Part shown: in pieces, positions 45,038 through 56,815 of the stretch
Layout: every line of letters starts with the position of its first letter
Numbering within the stretch: position 1 is the first letter of the stretch
Assembly (NCBI RefSeq): GCF_025917685.1
Contig: NZ_CP089518.1
Coordinates: 4,341,001-4,405,000, forward strand
DNA: 64,000 nucleotides
From: Bacillus cereus
Lineage (GTDB): Bacteria; Bacillota; Bacilli; Bacillales; Bacillaceae_G
Direction: 5' to 3'
Made by a program: the position numbers and the translations under genes
Notes under the pieces: model-generated
Seen by the model: only the letters and a program-made list of their open reading frames with translations
Database searches by the model: none
What the model was told of the DNA's origin: nothing

Positions 45038-45485
45038 TATTTTCTAATTCACATACAACAAAAAACTTAACTGTAATCAGTGGGAATTTCCCACTGATTA
45101 TTCACTGTACTCATTTTTATACTAACTACATTTCAAACGAGAGGATTTCCTAAAAAAGGATAATTCTCTTGTTTTTTTCATGAAAATGCATATTTCATGG
45201 TATTTTTACATTTTTATTCTATTTTTTTCATAATTATTACTTACATTTATTACTTTTTATGTAAATGAATAAATATACAAATTAGGGCGAAATGCTCCTT
45301 TAATCAGTAGTTTTTTCTCTCATCTAACTTTTTCACACTAATCGAACACTAACAACACAAAAAATATTACCCTGACGTAAAACTTCCAATCCGTAACCCC
45401 CTGTATTCTACCTAGCATTAACTACCAGAAGTATAAATAGAAAATATAATAAAAAAATAACACTTAGATCGCTATAATCTAAGTG
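45038..45485. other. Intergenic region between ytvI and fxsA
   Basis: Holds a perfect palindromic hairpin AATCAGTGGGAA/TTCCCACTGATT (45075-45099) that shares its core with the bcr-like repeats, the ytvI terminator and the fxsA terminator. The rest is very AT-rich and without a supportable gene. Confidence 0.55.
45134..45178 (+). terminator. Probable terminator of ytvI
   Basis: CAAACGAGAG...CCT and AGG...CTCTTGTTT pair imperfectly, followed by TTTTTTC. Confidence 0.6.
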
Positions 45486-45492
45486 TTATTTC
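45459..45492 (-). terminator. Terminator of fxsA
   Basis: AATAACACTTAGAT/ATCTAAGTGTTATT stem overlapping the last codons of fxsA, with a T-rich run beyond on the minus strand. Confidence 0.85.
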
Positions 45493-45875
45493 TGAACAAT
45501 AATAGTAGCCTTCTTTCTCAATTTCCAATCAATCCACTTCATAACAATCGGCTTCAATAAAGCCCTCGTTACAGAGATAACAAAGATAAAACCTATTATA
45601 TCCGTCACATATCCAGGAAGCACCAAAAGAATACCTCCTATAAAGACAAAAATACCATCTAGGACGGCATTACCCGGCATCTCTCCTCTATTTAACCTAA
45701 ATTGAATCTCTCTAACTATTTTAAACCCTTGTCGTTTCGCCAAATACACGCCTACAATACCTGTAAATACAATCATAGCAAACGTAGACCATAAACCTAT
45801 TACATGACTCGATCCAATTAAGACCGTAATTTCGATCGCCGGTATTAAAATAAACAAGAATAGTAACCACTTCAT
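45486..45875 (-). CDS. fxsA: Membrane protein FxsA family (YtzA)
   Basis: A 129-residue protein with three to four hydrophobic segments (WLLFLFILIPAIEITVLI, IGLWSTFAMIVFTGIVGVYLA, GIFVFIGGILLVLPGYVTD). This is the FxsA/YtzA family, whose E. coli member eases F-plasmid exclusion of phage T7. Cellular role unclear. Start at 45875 behind AAGGAGTG. Confidence 0.9.
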   Translation of the reverse strand: MKWLLFLFILIPAIEITVLIGSSHVIGLWSTFAMIVFTGIVGVYLAKRQGFKIVREIQFRLNRGEMPGNAVLDGIFVFIGGILLVLPGYVTDIIGFIFVISVTRALLKPIVMKWIDWKLRKKATIIVQK

Positions 45876-46070
45876 AGCTCGCACTCCTTCATATTTCATT
45901 TCAAAGGTTTAAGTATCTTCCTTTCAACTTACCAAGTCCCTTATAAGCCCCTTACAACGCCCGTATAAGCCTCGCAAAAGATAAGTAACCCTCTTCCAAC
46001 AAACGTTATAACAAACGTTCCCTGAAGTGATTTCAGGTGTTTAAAGCTATCTCTATCTATCCTTTTTTGT

Positions 46071-46103
46071 GTAAAAAAAAGAGAAGGACTCCGCTCCTTC
46101 TCT
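46071..46103 (-). terminator. Terminator of pfkA-pyk
   Basis: AGAGAAGGA/TCCTTCTCT stem followed by TTTTTTTT on the minus strand, 13 nt after the pyk stop. Confidence 0.9.
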
Positions 46104-46115
46104 CCGTATTACTTC

Positions 46116-47873
46116 TTATAGCACTTCCGCATGTCCATTATAAACAATTCCGCGTGCTGCATCAACTGTTACTTCTTGGCCATTTTTTAAAGTTGTTGTT
46201 ACGCCGTTTACACCAACGATAACAGGAATACCGATAGATACACCTACAACAGCCGCATGGCTTGTTAAACCGCCTTCTTCAACAACTAAAGCAGCAGCTT
46301 TTTCAATTGCAGGAATCATATCTTTATCAGTGCTTGTTGTAACAAGGATATCACCTTTGTTTACGTTCGCTACAGCTTCAGCAGCTGTTTTTGCTACAAC
46401 TACTTTACCTTTTGCAGCTTTACGACCAATTCCTTGCCCTTTAGCAACTTCTTCACCAACAACGTGGATCTTCATTAAGTTTGTTGTACCAGTTTCAGCA
46501 ACTGGTACACCAGCAGTGATTACTACAGTGTCTCCAAGTCCGATTAGACCTGCATCCATACCTGTTTGAATCGCAGTATCTAACATTTCGTCAGTAGACG
46601 CTGCACGTTTTCCAGCCATAAACGCTTGCACACCCCAAACAAGTGCAAGACGACGTCCTACTTGCTCATCAGTTGTTACAGCTACGATTGGAGATTTCGG
46701 ACGGTATTTAGAGATCATTTTCGCAGTATATCCACTTTCTGTTGGAGCTACGATTGCAGCTACATCAAGAGCAAGTGCTGTGTGCGCAACAGATTGACTA
46801 ATTGCATCTGTAATTGTTGGAGTGAACTCTTTAATACGTTTTTTGAACATATCTTCATATTGTAATGATTTTTCAACACGCACTGCAATGTTAGCCATCA
46901 TTGTTACAGCTTCTACTGGGTATTGACCCGCAGCAGTTTCACCTGAAAGCATAATTGCATCTGTACCATCGAAGATTGCGTTAGCTACGTCACTTGCTTC
47001 CGCACGAGTTGGACGTGGGTTACGTTGCATAGAATCTAACATTTGCGTTGCAGTAATAACTGGTTTGCCTAATACGTTACATTTTTTGATTAGACGTTTT
47101 TGCACTAACGGTACTTCTTCTGGTGGAATTTCTACACCCATATCACCACGAGCAACCATTAAACCGTCAGAAACTTCTAAGATTGAATCGATATTGTCGA
47201 TACCTTCTTGGTTTTCGATTTTTGGTACGATTTGGATGTATTGAGCGTCATGTCCTTCTAATAATTCACGAATTTCTAATACGTCAGATGCTTTACGCAC
47301 GAAAGATGCTGCGATGAAATCAACTTTTTGTTCGATACCGAAAACGATATCTTTTACGTCTTTTTCAGTGATACCAGGAAGCTTAATGCTTACGTTTGGT
47401 ACGTTAACACCTTTTTTATTTTTTACAGTTCCGCTGTTTAATACTTTTGTACGGATGTTTCCGTCAGCTTTTTCGATTACTTCTAGTTCGATAAGACCGT
47501 CATCGATTAGAATGCGAGAACCTGGGTCTACATCGTCATAAAGACCTGCATAAGATACAGAGAATTTCTCTGCAGTACCTAATACTTGCTCAGTAGAAAG
47601 AACTACTTCTGCACCTGTTACAAGCTCAGCTTGTCCGTCTACGAAGTCGTGAGTACGGATTTCTGGACCTTTTGTATCAAGTAAGATACCAACTGTTTTA
47701 CCAGTTTTCTTTGAAGCTTCACGAATGTTTTTAATACGAGCGCCGTGCTCTTCATGGCTACCATGAGAGAAGTTTAAACGAGCAACGTTCATACCTGCTT
47801 CGATTAATTGCTCTAATTTCTCAATACTTTCACTAGCAGGACCTATAGTACATACAATTTTAGTTTTACGCAT
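46116..47873 (-). CDS. pyk: Pyruvate kinase
   Basis: A 585-residue enzyme making pyruvate and ATP from phosphoenolpyruvate. Core motifs [33 protein letters not shown] and [12 protein letters not shown]. Beyond the usual C-terminal domain it carries the Bacillus/Geobacillus-type extra domain (about 480-585) related to PEP-utilising swivelling domains, with [21 protein letters not shown]. Start at 47873 behind GGAGGTG. Second gene of pfkA-pyk. Confidence 0.97.
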   Translation of the reverse strand: MRKTKIVCTIGPASESIEKLEQLIEAGMNVARLNFSHGSHEEHGARIKNIREASKKTGKTVGILLDTKGPEIRTHDFVDGQAELVTGAEVVLSTEQVLGTAEKFSVSYAGLYDDVDPGSRILIDDGLIELEVIEKADGNIRTKVLNSGTVKNKKGVNVPNVSIKLPGITEKDVKDIVFGIEQKVDFIAASFVRKASDVLEIRELLEGHDAQYIQIVPKIENQEGIDNIDSILEVSDGLMVARGDMGVEIPPEEVPLVQKRLIKKCNVLGKPVITATQMLDSMQRNPRPTRAEASDVANAIFDGTDAIMLSGETAAGQYPVEAVTMMANIAVRVEKSLQYEDMFKKRIKEFTPTITDAISQSVAHTALALDVAAIVAPTESGYTAKMISKYRPKSPIVAVTTDEQVGRRLALVWGVQAFMAGKRAASTDEMLDTAIQTGMDAGLIGLGDTVVITAGVPVAETGTTNLMKIHVVGEEVAKGQGIGRKAAKGKVVVAKTAAEAVANVNKGDILVTTSTDKDMIPAIEKAAALVVEEGGLTSHAAVVGVSIGIPVIVGVNGVTTTLKNGQEVTVDAARGIVYNGHAEVL

Positions 47874-47926
47874 ATTGCACCTCCGAAAATTATGAAACCG
47901 TTCCCAAATACAAGGCATTAAGCCGA

Positions 47927-48892
<966 letters not shown>

Positions 48893-48982
48893 TCACCTCA
48901 TAAAGATTATTTGCCTTATAATAAAATAACACGAAAAAATATAAAAACACAATGGAGAAGATGTGTCTTTTCATAATAAAAA

Positions 48983-49014
48983 CGTGCATTCGCGAAGAGG
49001 AACGCACGCTTTTC
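48983..49014 (-). terminator. Terminator of accDA
   Basis: Minus-strand GCGTGCGTTC and GCGAATGCACG pair with small bulges, followed by TTTTTAT, immediately past the accA stop. Confidence 0.7.
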
Positions 49015-49989
49015 TTATTTTATCCCAATGGAAGCGTTTGAAAACGAAACTTGCCCAATTTTCATATATTTTTCATAACGTTTTTCGATTAATTCATCTT
49101 TCGAAATTCCGTTTAATTGTTCAAAAGTTTTTCTAATCATTAAGTCTATATTTTCTGACTGTTTCAAAAGATTACGGTGAGCTCCACCTTTTGCCTCTGG
49201 AATAATTTCATCAATTACACCTAGTTCTTTCAAATCTGCTGCCGTAATTTTCATTGCTTCTGCAGCTTCCTTCGCTTTTCCTGCATCTTTCCAAAGAATT
49301 GCCGCTGCACCCTCTGGTGTAATAACAGAATAAGTGGAATTTTCTAGCATATGAATGTAATCTCCTACTCCAAGACCTAGCGCACCACCGCTACCACCTT
49401 CGCCAATAACGATACAAATAACTGGTACCGTTAAACCTGCCATCTCAAATAGATTGCGGGCAATAGCTTCACTTTGTCCACGTTCTTCAGCTGCTTTACC
49501 AGGATAAGCTCCCTTCGTATCGATGAAACAAATAATAGGACGATTAAACTTTTCCGCTTGTTTCATGAGACGCAGTGCTTTTCGATATCCTTCTGGATGA
49601 GGCATCCCAAAATTACGACGAATATTTTCTTTCGTATCTTTTCCGCGTTGATGCCCAATTACAGTTACAGGCATCCCCTTATATTTCGCAATGCCGCCGA
49701 CAATCGCTGCATCATCACCAAATAGGCGATCTCCATGACATTCAAAAAAATCAGTAAATAAGTGCTCAATATAATCGAGCGTTGTCGGTCGTTCTGCATG
49801 ACGAGCAATTTGAACACGGTCCCATACTTTCATATTGCCGTATATATCTTCCTCTAAATTTTCTAGCTTGTCTTCCAAAATACGAATCTCCTCACTGAAG
49901 TCCATCTGGCTGTTTTTCGTATAGTCTTTCAGTTCACGAATCTTATTTCTTAGCTCAACAACTGGTTTCTCAAATTCTAGCTCTGCCAT
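49015..49989 (-). CDS. accA: Acetyl-CoA carboxylase carboxyltransferase subunit alpha
   Basis: A 324-residue alpha subunit that, with AccD, transfers CO2 from biotin to acetyl-CoA to make malonyl-CoA. Signature regions: [61 protein letters not shown] and [16 protein letters not shown]. Its ATG lies inside the end of accD (13-nt overlap), showing coupled translation for equal subunit amounts. Confidence 0.97.
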   Translation of the reverse strand: MAELEFEKPVVELRNKIRELKDYTKNSQMDFSEEIRILEDKLENLEEDIYGNMKVWDRVQIARHAERPTTLDYIEHLFTDFFECHGDRLFGDDAAIVGGIAKYKGMPVTVIGHQRGKDTKENIRRNFGMPHPEGYRKALRLMKQAEKFNRPIICFIDTKGAYPGKAAEERGQSEAIARNLFEMAGLTVPVICIVIGEGGSGGALGLGVGDYIHMLENSTYSVITPEGAAAILWKDAGKAKEAAEAMKITAADLKELGVIDEIIPEAKGGAHRNLLKQSENIDLMIRKTFEQLNGISKDELIEKRYEKYMKIGQVSFSNASIGIK

Positions 49990-50846
49990 ACAGCCATTTC
50001 CCCTCCTTGATGAACTTCTAAAATCTTACGGAGCGATTCTCTCATATCATCACGATGCACAACCGCATCTAATTGACCATGTTCTAGTAAAAATTCTGCC
50101 GTTTGGAAATCCTCTGGTAGCTTCTCACGCACCGTTTGTTCAATTACACGTCTACCAGCAAATCCGATAAGTGCACCTGGCTCTGCAAGATTATAATCAC
50201 CAAGTGAAGCGAAACTCGCTGAAACCCCGCCCGTCGTCGGGTGAGTCATAACAGAAATAAATAGTCCTCCTGCATTACTATGCTTTTTCAAAGCTACGCT
50301 TGTTTTTGCCATTTGCATTAAACTTAATATCCCCTCTTGCATACGGGCACCACCCGAAGCAGTAAAGATAATAAATGGAACTTGTAAGTCGTATGCCTTT
50401 TCAACCGCACGGGCAATTTTTTCTCCTACAACAGAGCCCATGCTCCCCATTCGAAAACGAGAATCCATTACTGCAATAACAACAAGCATGTCATCAATTG
50501 TTCCTTCACCAGTTACAACCGCTTCATTCAACTCAGTCTTCTTACGATCGTTTTCTAGTTTCTCTTCATACCCTGGAAACTCAAGTGGATTTAATGAAAC
50601 CATCTCTTTGTCATACTCACGAAATGAGCCTTCGTCCAATATACTATCAAGGCGTTCCCATGCATTCATCGGATGATGATATCCACAATTCACGCATACT
50701 TTTAAATTTTTAAGTAACTCTTTCGTATACATGATTTTTTTACATTTCGGACATTTTGTCATAACGCCATCTGGTACATCTTTCCGTACTTGTTCTGAAG
50801 GTATTGCAGCGTACTTTTTCTTTTTCACGAATAAATCTCTTAGCAC
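49977..50846 (-). CDS. accD: Acetyl-CoA carboxylase carboxyltransferase subunit beta
   Basis: A 289-residue beta subunit. N-terminal C4 zinc finger (CPKC at about residue 32, then CVNC at about 51), followed by the crotonase-like core with [39 protein letters not shown] and [12 protein letters not shown]. First gene of accD-accA. A hairpin separates it from the GntR-family gene. Confidence 0.97.
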   Translation of the reverse strand: MLRDLFVKKKKYAAIPSEQVRKDVPDGVMTKCPKCKKIMYTKELLKNLKVCVNCGYHHPMNAWERLDSILDEGSFREYDKEMVSLNPLEFPGYEEKLENDRKKTELNEAVVTGEGTIDDMLVVIAVMDSRFRMGSMGSVVGEKIARAVEKAYDLQVPFIIFTASGGARMQEGILSLMQMAKTSVALKKHSNAGGLFISVMTHPTTGGVSASFASLGDYNLAEPGALIGFAGRRVIEQTVREKLPEDFQTAEFLLEHGQLDAVVHRDDMRESLRKILEVHQGGEMAVWQS

Positions 50847-50895
50847 AATTTGACCCCCTTCGTTGAGAGCTAAGGTTAGCGTAAGAAGAAAATGG

Positions 50896-50922
50896 GGCTA
50901 ACACCAAAGTTTGATGTTAGCC
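50896..50922 (-). terminator. Hairpin between the FadR-like gene and accD
   Basis: GGCTAACATC/GGTGTTAGCC stem with a 7-nt loop (one mismatch or wobble), followed by CCATTTTCTT on the minus strand. Probably ends the dnaE-malic enzyme-regulator transcripts. Confidence 0.65.
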
Positions 50923-51031
50923 TTATCTTCTCAATCTGTCTAATAACCTCTCTCTTTACGTTTAACTTTAACCGCTATGCGGTAGAATGTTTGTCATAAC
51001 GTGTCATGGTCATTTCGACAAATTTTATACA

Positions 51032-51676
51032 TTACGAGTGAAACTGTATATTCTCTACTAATTCATCGTAAATTTTTAACGCATCATTTTCTTGCTTCTC
51101 TTTCAAGACAGCATAAAGCTTTCTATACATTTCGATAGAATCTCCTGAAATTTCACAAGAAAGAGTTGCAACATAATCATTTACGATCATCCAAATGCGA
51201 TAAAGTAAATAATTATCGAATTGTTCAATAAGTGTTTTAAAGAACGTTTGATGAAGCATTGGAATTGAGCCTTCATTTTCTTCAAGCACTTGGTGTAATT
51301 TACTTAGCACTTTAGAAAACGTTTCTTTCGGTAAATTACATACAAGTCGAATCATATCTTTCTCAAGCAATCGTTTTGTTTGTAATAAATCACGAATTGT
51401 TTTCTCATCTTGCAGCAAGAACGGAGCAATTAATTGTACAAGACCGTTATCGTAAAAGTTTCGAATAAACGTCCCCTCACCACGTCTTGTTTCAATTAAC
51501 CCTACAAGTTCTAAAGCACGCAATGCTTCTCTTACAGAGGAACGGCCAACGTTTAAGCGTGAACTTAACTCACGCTCAGACGGCAAACGATCCCCCGCTA
51601 CTAAACCATCCTCTTCCATTATGGAACGGATTTTTTTTACAATTTCGAGATATACTTTTGTATTTGATGATGTCAA
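51032..51676 (-). CDS. FadR-subfamily GntR transcriptional regulator
   Basis: A 214-residue protein with an N-terminal winged helix (LPSERELSSRLNVGRSSVREALRALELVGLIETRRGEGTFI) and a helical C-terminal domain (about 90-210) like the FCD ligand domain of FadR-type regulators. It lies 14 nt after the malic enzyme gene and upstream of accDA, so it may respond to an organic acid or acyl compound linking these steps (inference). Confidence 0.85.
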   Translation of the reverse strand: MTSSNTKVYLEIVKKIRSIMEEDGLVAGDRLPSERELSSRLNVGRSSVREALRALELVGLIETRRGEGTFIRNFYDNGLVQLIAPFLLQDEKTIRDLLQTKRLLEKDMIRLVCNLPKETFSKVLSKLHQVLEENEGSIPMLHQTFFKTLIEQFDNYLLYRIWMIVNDYVATLSCEISGDSIEMYRKLYAVLKEKQENDALKIYDELVENIQFHS

Positions 51677-51690
51677 TGGAAATTCCTCGC

Positions 51691-52929
51691 TTATTCTTTA
51701 CCAATCAGCGCTAATTGTTTTGTTTTCTCAGCGACTTCATTTGGATCTACTTGACGGCGAGCTACTCCTGTCTCCATTGCCGCTTTCGCAACGTAAGCCG
51801 CTACTTGAGGCGCTACACGCGCGTCAAATGGCGCCGGAATGATATGGTCCGCATTCAACTCATCTTCTGATACAAGCTCTGCAATAGCTTGTACAGCTGC
51901 CATCTTCATTTCTTCATTAATTTGTGTCGCATGTACATCAAGTGCACCGCGGAAAATACCAGGGAACGCTAGTACATTATTTACTTGGTTCGGGAAGTCA
52001 GAACGACCTGTTCCAACAACAGCTGCGCCCGCTGCTTTTGCCAATTCTGGCATAATTTCTGGAACCGGATTCGCCATTGCAAAAATAATTGCATCGTCAT
52101 TCATTGTACGAACCATCTCTTCAGTTAATGCACCCGCTGCAGATACACCAATGAATACGTCCGCACCTTGTAAAACGTCAGCTAAAGAACCTTCAATACG
52201 ATTCTTATTTGTATATTTTGCAACTTCATCTTTCACCGGATTCATACCTGTAGGGCGACCTTCATAGATTGCCCCTTTACGGTCACACATAATAACGTCA
52301 CGTACACCATAGCGATATAAAAGTTTAATGATTGCAATACCCGCTGCACCTGCGCCATTTGCGACAACTTTAATGTCAGACATTTTCTTTCCAACTAATT
52401 TCAGCGCGTTCACAAGGCCCGCTACTGTTACGATAGCTGTTCCGTGTTGATCATCATGGAAGATAGGAATATTTGTTTCTTTTTTCAAACGTTCTTCAAT
52501 AACGAAGCAGTTTGGTGCTGCAATATCTTCTAAGTTTACACCGCCAAAAGTTGGCTCCATTAATTTTACAGTTTCAACAATTTTATCTACATCGTTTGTA
52601 TTTAAGGCAATCGGAAATGCATCTACACCAGCAAAGCTCTTGAATAATACAGCTTTACCTTCCATTACTGGAAGAGATGCTTCAGGTCCAATGTTACCAA
52701 GACCAAGTACAGCTGTTCCATCCGTCACAACTGCTACCATATTTCCCTTCATTGTATATTCATATACCTTACTTTTATCGTCATAAATTTCTTTACAAGG
52801 CTCTGCAACCCCTGGAGAATATGCAAGACTTAAATCTTTTGCATTTTCTACTTTTACTTTTGATACAGTTTCTAATTTTCCTTGATGCACTTTATGCATG
52901 TGAAGTGCTTCTTCACGAAGTGTTGACAA
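51691..52929 (-). CDS. Malic enzyme (YtsJ-like)
   Basis: A 412-residue oxidoreductase converting malate to pyruvate and CO2. N-terminal malic domain (YSPGVAEPCKEI, TDGTAVLGLGNIGPEASLPV, KAVLFKSFAGVDAFPI, catalytic region IPIFHDDQHGTA) and C-terminal NAD(P) domain with VVANGAGAAGIAI. TTG start at 52929 (MSTLREEAL) has GAGGAGAG 7 nt upstream; the open frame runs 22 codons further without a site. In B. subtilis ytsJ, encoding NADP-malic enzyme, is in the same place between dnaE and accD. Confidence 0.93.
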   Translation of the reverse strand: MSTLREEALHMHKVHQGKLETVSKVKVENAKDLSLAYSPGVAEPCKEIYDDKSKVYEYTMKGNMVAVVTDGTAVLGLGNIGPEASLPVMEGKAVLFKSFAGVDAFPIALNTNDVDKIVETVKLMEPTFGGVNLEDIAAPNCFVIEERLKKETNIPIFHDDQHGTAIVTVAGLVNALKLVGKKMSDIKVVANGAGAAGIAIIKLLYRYGVRDVIMCDRKGAIYEGRPTGMNPVKDEVAKYTNKNRIEGSLADVLQGADVFIGVSAAGALTEEMVRTMNDDAIIFAMANPVPEIMPELAKAAGAAVVGTGRSDFPNQVNNVLAFPGIFRGALDVHATQINEEMKMAAVQAIAELVSEDELNADHIIPAPFDARVAPQVAAYVAKAAMETGVARRQVDPNEVAEKTKQLALIGKE

Positions 52930-53032
52930 ACTATCCACTCTCCTCAAATTATTCTTGCTGATATCAATTTCTCCAAGTGGTCTGACCACGAACACTACTA
53001 CTATAATAATCGAAGTGTAGGGAAATTGTCCA

Positions 53033-56000
53033 TTATATTTTCACAACGACATTTTCGTCGCCGACAATTTCACGAAGTGCTCCTAGACATTCTTCACTCG
53101 GATGAATTGATAAACTTCGAGATAATTGTACCATTTTATGTTCCTTTTCATAATAAATTAGTACTTTCGCAAAACCTGAATAGTCAAACAATATTTTCGT
53201 AACTTGATTTACAAGCTTTTTTTCATATTGAGACGGCAATTTCACGTAAACAGATGCTTCTTTCATTTCTTCATAAACATCCATTTCTTCTAGCGGATAT
53301 ACTCCATTCACAATCCATTGCAGTTTATGGTTTCTTTGCTCGATCGTACCATCAACTAAAACAATTGCCCCTTCTTGTAACCTGTCCGAAAAATGTATAT
53401 ACGTTTCTGGAAAAATAACGGCTTCCATTTCATCATTTTGATCACAGAATGTAATAAACGCCATCTTTTGTAACTTTTTCGTACGAATCACTTTCACACT
53501 TGTTATATATACGATCGCTCTTTGTACTTTTTTCTTATGTCGCATCGCCTGAGCGAGAGATGGGATTTCTAATTCTTTTCCTAACTTCGCATACTGTGCT
53601 GTCGGGTAGCTAGATAAATAAAAACCGAGGGCTTCCTTCTCTTTATTTAACTGTTCAATAAAGGATAGCTCTTCTCCTTTTACATATTTTGATTTCGGAA
53701 CAGCATCACCTAAATCACGTGCAAGGTTCGCGTACTCTAGCGCTCCTTTAAGACTTTTCCATAAATTCGTTCTCGAAACACCAAAATCGTCAAAACAGCC
53801 CGACCAAACAAACGCTTCTAAATTTCGCTCCGTTACAAACTTTGATGGCATACGAAGACAAAATTCAAATAAATCTTCGAACATTTTTTCTTCTCGTTCT
53901 TCGAGTAACGCTGTCACTGTAGCCATCCCGATATTTCGAATTGAAAGTAAACTGTAACGTATCGCATTCCCTTCTATTTGGAAGTTATAACCACTTCTCT
54001 GAAGAGACGGCGGCAAAACATGAAATCCTTTTCGTTTCGTTTCTCGTATATACTGCACAATCTTATCTTCATTTCCAATTGCACTTGATAATAGTGCTGT
54101 CATAAATTCTAGCGTATAATTCGCTTTTAAATAGGCAAGCTGGTATCCGATCATACTGTAAGCTACAGCGTGACTTCGGTTAAAACCGTAGTTCGCAAAT
54201 CTTACAATCAAATCGTAAATTTGTTCTGAAGCTGTCTCATCGTATCCGTTTTTCAAACACCCTTGCACAAAATGCTTACGTTCTTGATCTAAAATATCAC
54301 GATTCTTTTTACTCACTGCACGGCGCAGTAAATCCGCTTCTCCAAGCGAAAAGCCGGCTAACTTCGATGCGATTTGCATAATTTGTTCTTGATATACAAT
54401 TACGCCATATGTTCTTTCTAAAATCGGTTTTAAGTCCGGATGTAAATATTCAATTTTTCTTTTTCCGTGCTTTGATTCAATAAAGGTTGGAATTTGTTCC
54501 ATCGGTCCTGGTCTATATAACGAGTTAACAGCGACAATATCTTCAAATTCATTCGGTTTTAACCCTCGAAGTACATTTCGCATACCACCTGATTCAAGCT
54601 GGAATACACCTGTTGTATCCCCTCTTCCTAACAATTGAAACGTCTTTTCATCTTGAAGAGGTAAGCTTCTTATATCAATGTGTTTCCCCGCTTTTTTCAC
54701 AATAAACTTTATAATATTTTCAAGTAACGTTAAATTACGTAATCCTAAAAAGTCCATCTTGAGCAACCCAAGCTCCTCTAATGCATCAGCTGGATATTGC
54801 GTAACATAAACATCGTTATGTCCTTCTTGAATTGCTACACTTCCCGTTAACGGTTCTTGACTCATAATAACGCCGGCTGCATGAATAGACGTATGACGCG
54901 GTAATCCCTCTACACGTTTTGCGATTTCAAACACACGTTCATGCAAAAGATTCCCTTGTATAAACTCACGGAGTGATTGCGATTCCTCATATGCATCTTT
55001 TAACGTTATACCAAGCTTTGATGGGATAAGTTTTGAAAATATGTCAATATCTCGCGGCGGGAGCCCCATTACACGAGCGATATCTCTAATTGCGGCTTTC
55101 GCTGCAAGAGTTCCGAACGTTACAATTTGAGCAACACGAAGCTGACCATATTTATCTTTCACATATCGAATCATCTCATCACGTCTTATATCCGGAAAAT
55201 CAATATCAATATCTGGAAGTGTCACACGTTCAGGATTTAAAAACCTTTCAAATAGTAAGTCATATTCAATCGGATCCACATCTGTAATTTCTAATACGTA
55301 AGAAACGAGTGAACCAGCTGCCGATCCACGTCCTGGTCCTGTTAAAATATGATTTTCATGCGCATACTTCATAAAATCCCAGACGATGAGGAAATAATCA
55401 CTAAATCCCATACTAGAAATAACGTTTAATTCATGATTCAAACGCTTTATATGTACTTCTTTCGGCGTACCATAACGTTTCTGCAACCCTTCTTCACAAA
55501 CGCGGCGTAAATACGTATCATTCGTCTCGTTAGATGGAACAGGGAATTTCGGTAATTGATTTACATGAAACGGTATTTCTACTCGGCAACGTTCTGCAAT
55601 TTCTACTGTATTGTGAATCGCCTCTTCTACGTGAGAAAATAGTGCTTCCATCTCATCCGATGACTTTAAATAGTATTGGTCTGTTTTCATCCTCGGTCTA
55701 TCTGGATCAGTCATTTTCGTTCCACTTTCAACAGACAATAAGCACTCATGAACAAGTGCGTCGCTTTGATTGATGTAACGTACATCGTTTGTTGCAACAA
55801 GTGGGACATTTATCCTACTCATAAATGCAGGTAATTTCTCTTGTAAAAGCAGTTCATCTTGAATCGCATGATGCTGCAAACTCATATAAAAATTGCCGAA
55901 CATATTTTGATATGTGCGAGCTACTTCTTCAGCCTGACTTTCTTTGTCTTCTAATAATAATTGTTCAATTTCTCCATCTTTACCTGGTGAAATAGCAATT

Positions 56001-56359
56001 AATCCTTTCGCATAATGCGCAAGCCACTTTTTAGGAATACCTCCTTTTGACTTCGTCATAATGCTACTAGAAATCTTTAATAAATTTTGATAACCCATTT
56101 CATTTTCAGCAAGTAAGACAAGTGGATAAGACTTTTCTTCTTCTTCACTAAAAATAGAAGCTGTTAAGCCGATAATAGGCTGTATACCATTTTTCTTACA
56201 TGCTTTATAAAACGGAATAACTCCATACATAACATTTTCATCTGTAATGGCCAGCGATGAAAATCCAAGCTCTTTCGCCCGAATGACAAGCTCATCAATT
56301 TTACAAGCACTTTTTAATAAACTAAAAACGGTTTGACATTGTAAATGCACAAACTTCAC
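53033..56359 (-). CDS. dnaE: DNA polymerase III subunit alpha (DnaE)
   Basis: A 1108-residue C-family polymerase which, in Bacillus, extends primers on the lagging strand before PolC takes over. PHP domain (1-~270, HLQCQTVFSLLKSACKIDEL), polymerase core with catalytic aspartates in PDIDIDFPDIRRDEMI, helix-hairpin-helix and OB domain near the C-terminus (QRAIVYITSVKVIRTKK). GTG start follows GAGAGGG. It has no exonuclease insert, so it is DnaE rather than PolC. Confidence 0.95.
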   Translation of the reverse strand: MKFVHLQCQTVFSLLKSACKIDELVIRAKELGFSSLAITDENVMYGVIPFYKACKKNGIQPIIGLTASIFSEEEEKSYPLVLLAENEMGYQNLLKISSSIMTKSKGGIPKKWLAHYAKGLIAISPGKDGEIEQLLLEDKESQAEEVARTYQNMFGNFYMSLQHHAIQDELLLQEKLPAFMSRINVPLVATNDVRYINQSDALVHECLLSVESGTKMTDPDRPRMKTDQYYLKSSDEMEALFSHVEEAIHNTVEIAERCRVEIPFHVNQLPKFPVPSNETNDTYLRRVCEEGLQKRYGTPKEVHIKRLNHELNVISSMGFSDYFLIVWDFMKYAHENHILTGPGRGSAAGSLVSYVLEITDVDPIEYDLLFERFLNPERVTLPDIDIDFPDIRRDEMIRYVKDKYGQLRVAQIVTFGTLAAKAAIRDIARVMGLPPRDIDIFSKLIPSKLGITLKDAYEESQSLREFIQGNLLHERVFEIAKRVEGLPRHTSIHAAGVIMSQEPLTGSVAIQEGHNDVYVTQYPADALEELGLLKMDFLGLRNLTLLENIIKFIVKKAGKHIDIRSLPLQDEKTFQLLGRGDTTGVFQLESGGMRNVLRGLKPNEFEDIVAVNSLYRPGPMEQIPTFIESKHGKRKIEYLHPDLKPILERTYGVIVYQEQIMQIASKLAGFSLGEADLLRRAVSKKNRDILDQERKHFVQGCLKNGYDETASEQIYDLIVRFANYGFNRSHAVAYSMIGYQLAYLKANYTLEFMTALLSSAIGNEDKIVQYIRETKRKGFHVLPPSLQRSGYNFQIEGNAIRYSLLSIRNIGMATVTALLEEREEKMFEDLFEFCLRMPSKFVTERNLEAFVWSGCFDDFGVSRTNLWKSLKGALEYANLARDLGDAVPKSKYVKGEELSFIEQLNKEKEALGFYLSSYPTAQYAKLGKELEIPSLAQAMRHKKKVQRAIVYITSVKVIRTKKLQKMAFITFCDQNDEMEAVIFPETYIHFSDRLQEGAIVLVDGTIEQRNHKLQWIVNGVYPLEEMDVYEEMKEASVYVKLPSQYEKKLVNQVTKILFDYSGFAKVLIYYEKEHKMVQLSRSLSIHPSEECLGALREIVGDENVVVKI

Positions 56360-56476
56360 TGTTGTACCCTCTCTTTACCTATTTGACTACTTTTATTATA
56401 GGTGATGAGGAAAGCGGAAATCAAAACATACTTCTCATACTTTGTCCATATATATGAAGAAGAAAGGGGAATGACG

Positions 56477-56815
56477 ATGGATGTAAGAGAACATACTTTT
56501 TTCTCTCTGCTTATTATTAGTTACTTTATTGCCTTTGGAGTTATACTTGGTGGTTCATTAATTGGCGGATTTGGTGCATTTCTCATTGGAAAACCAGCTC
56601 TAACTTATATTAATCAATTTGCCCAAAATTTAAGAATTTGGGCACTCGTTGCAGCGATTGGTGGAACGTTCGATACCTTTTATAGCTTTGAAAGAAGCTT
56701 CTTTGGCGGAGATATGAAAGATATCGTAAAACAAATTCTCCTTATTTTTTTTGCAACTGGTGGTATGCAAACTGGTCTTATTATTATTAAATGGCTAACG
56801 CAGGAACATGTATGA
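56477..56815 (+). CDS. ytrH: Sporulation membrane protein YtrH
   Basis: A 112-residue protein with three membrane segments (SLLIISYFIAFGVILGGSLIGG; LRIWALVAAIGGTFDTFY; ILLIFFATGGMQTGLIII), matching YtrH, a sigma-E-controlled protein needed for efficient sporulation. ATG at 56477 follows AAAGGGGAATGACG; earlier in-frame ATGs lack a site. Its stop overlaps the ytrI start (ATGA). Confidence 0.88.
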   Translation: MDVREHTFFSLLIISYFIAFGVILGGSLIGGFGAFLIGKPALTYINQFAQNLRIWALVAAIGGTFDTFYSFERSFFGGDMKDIVKQILLIFFATGGMQTGLIIIKWLTQEHV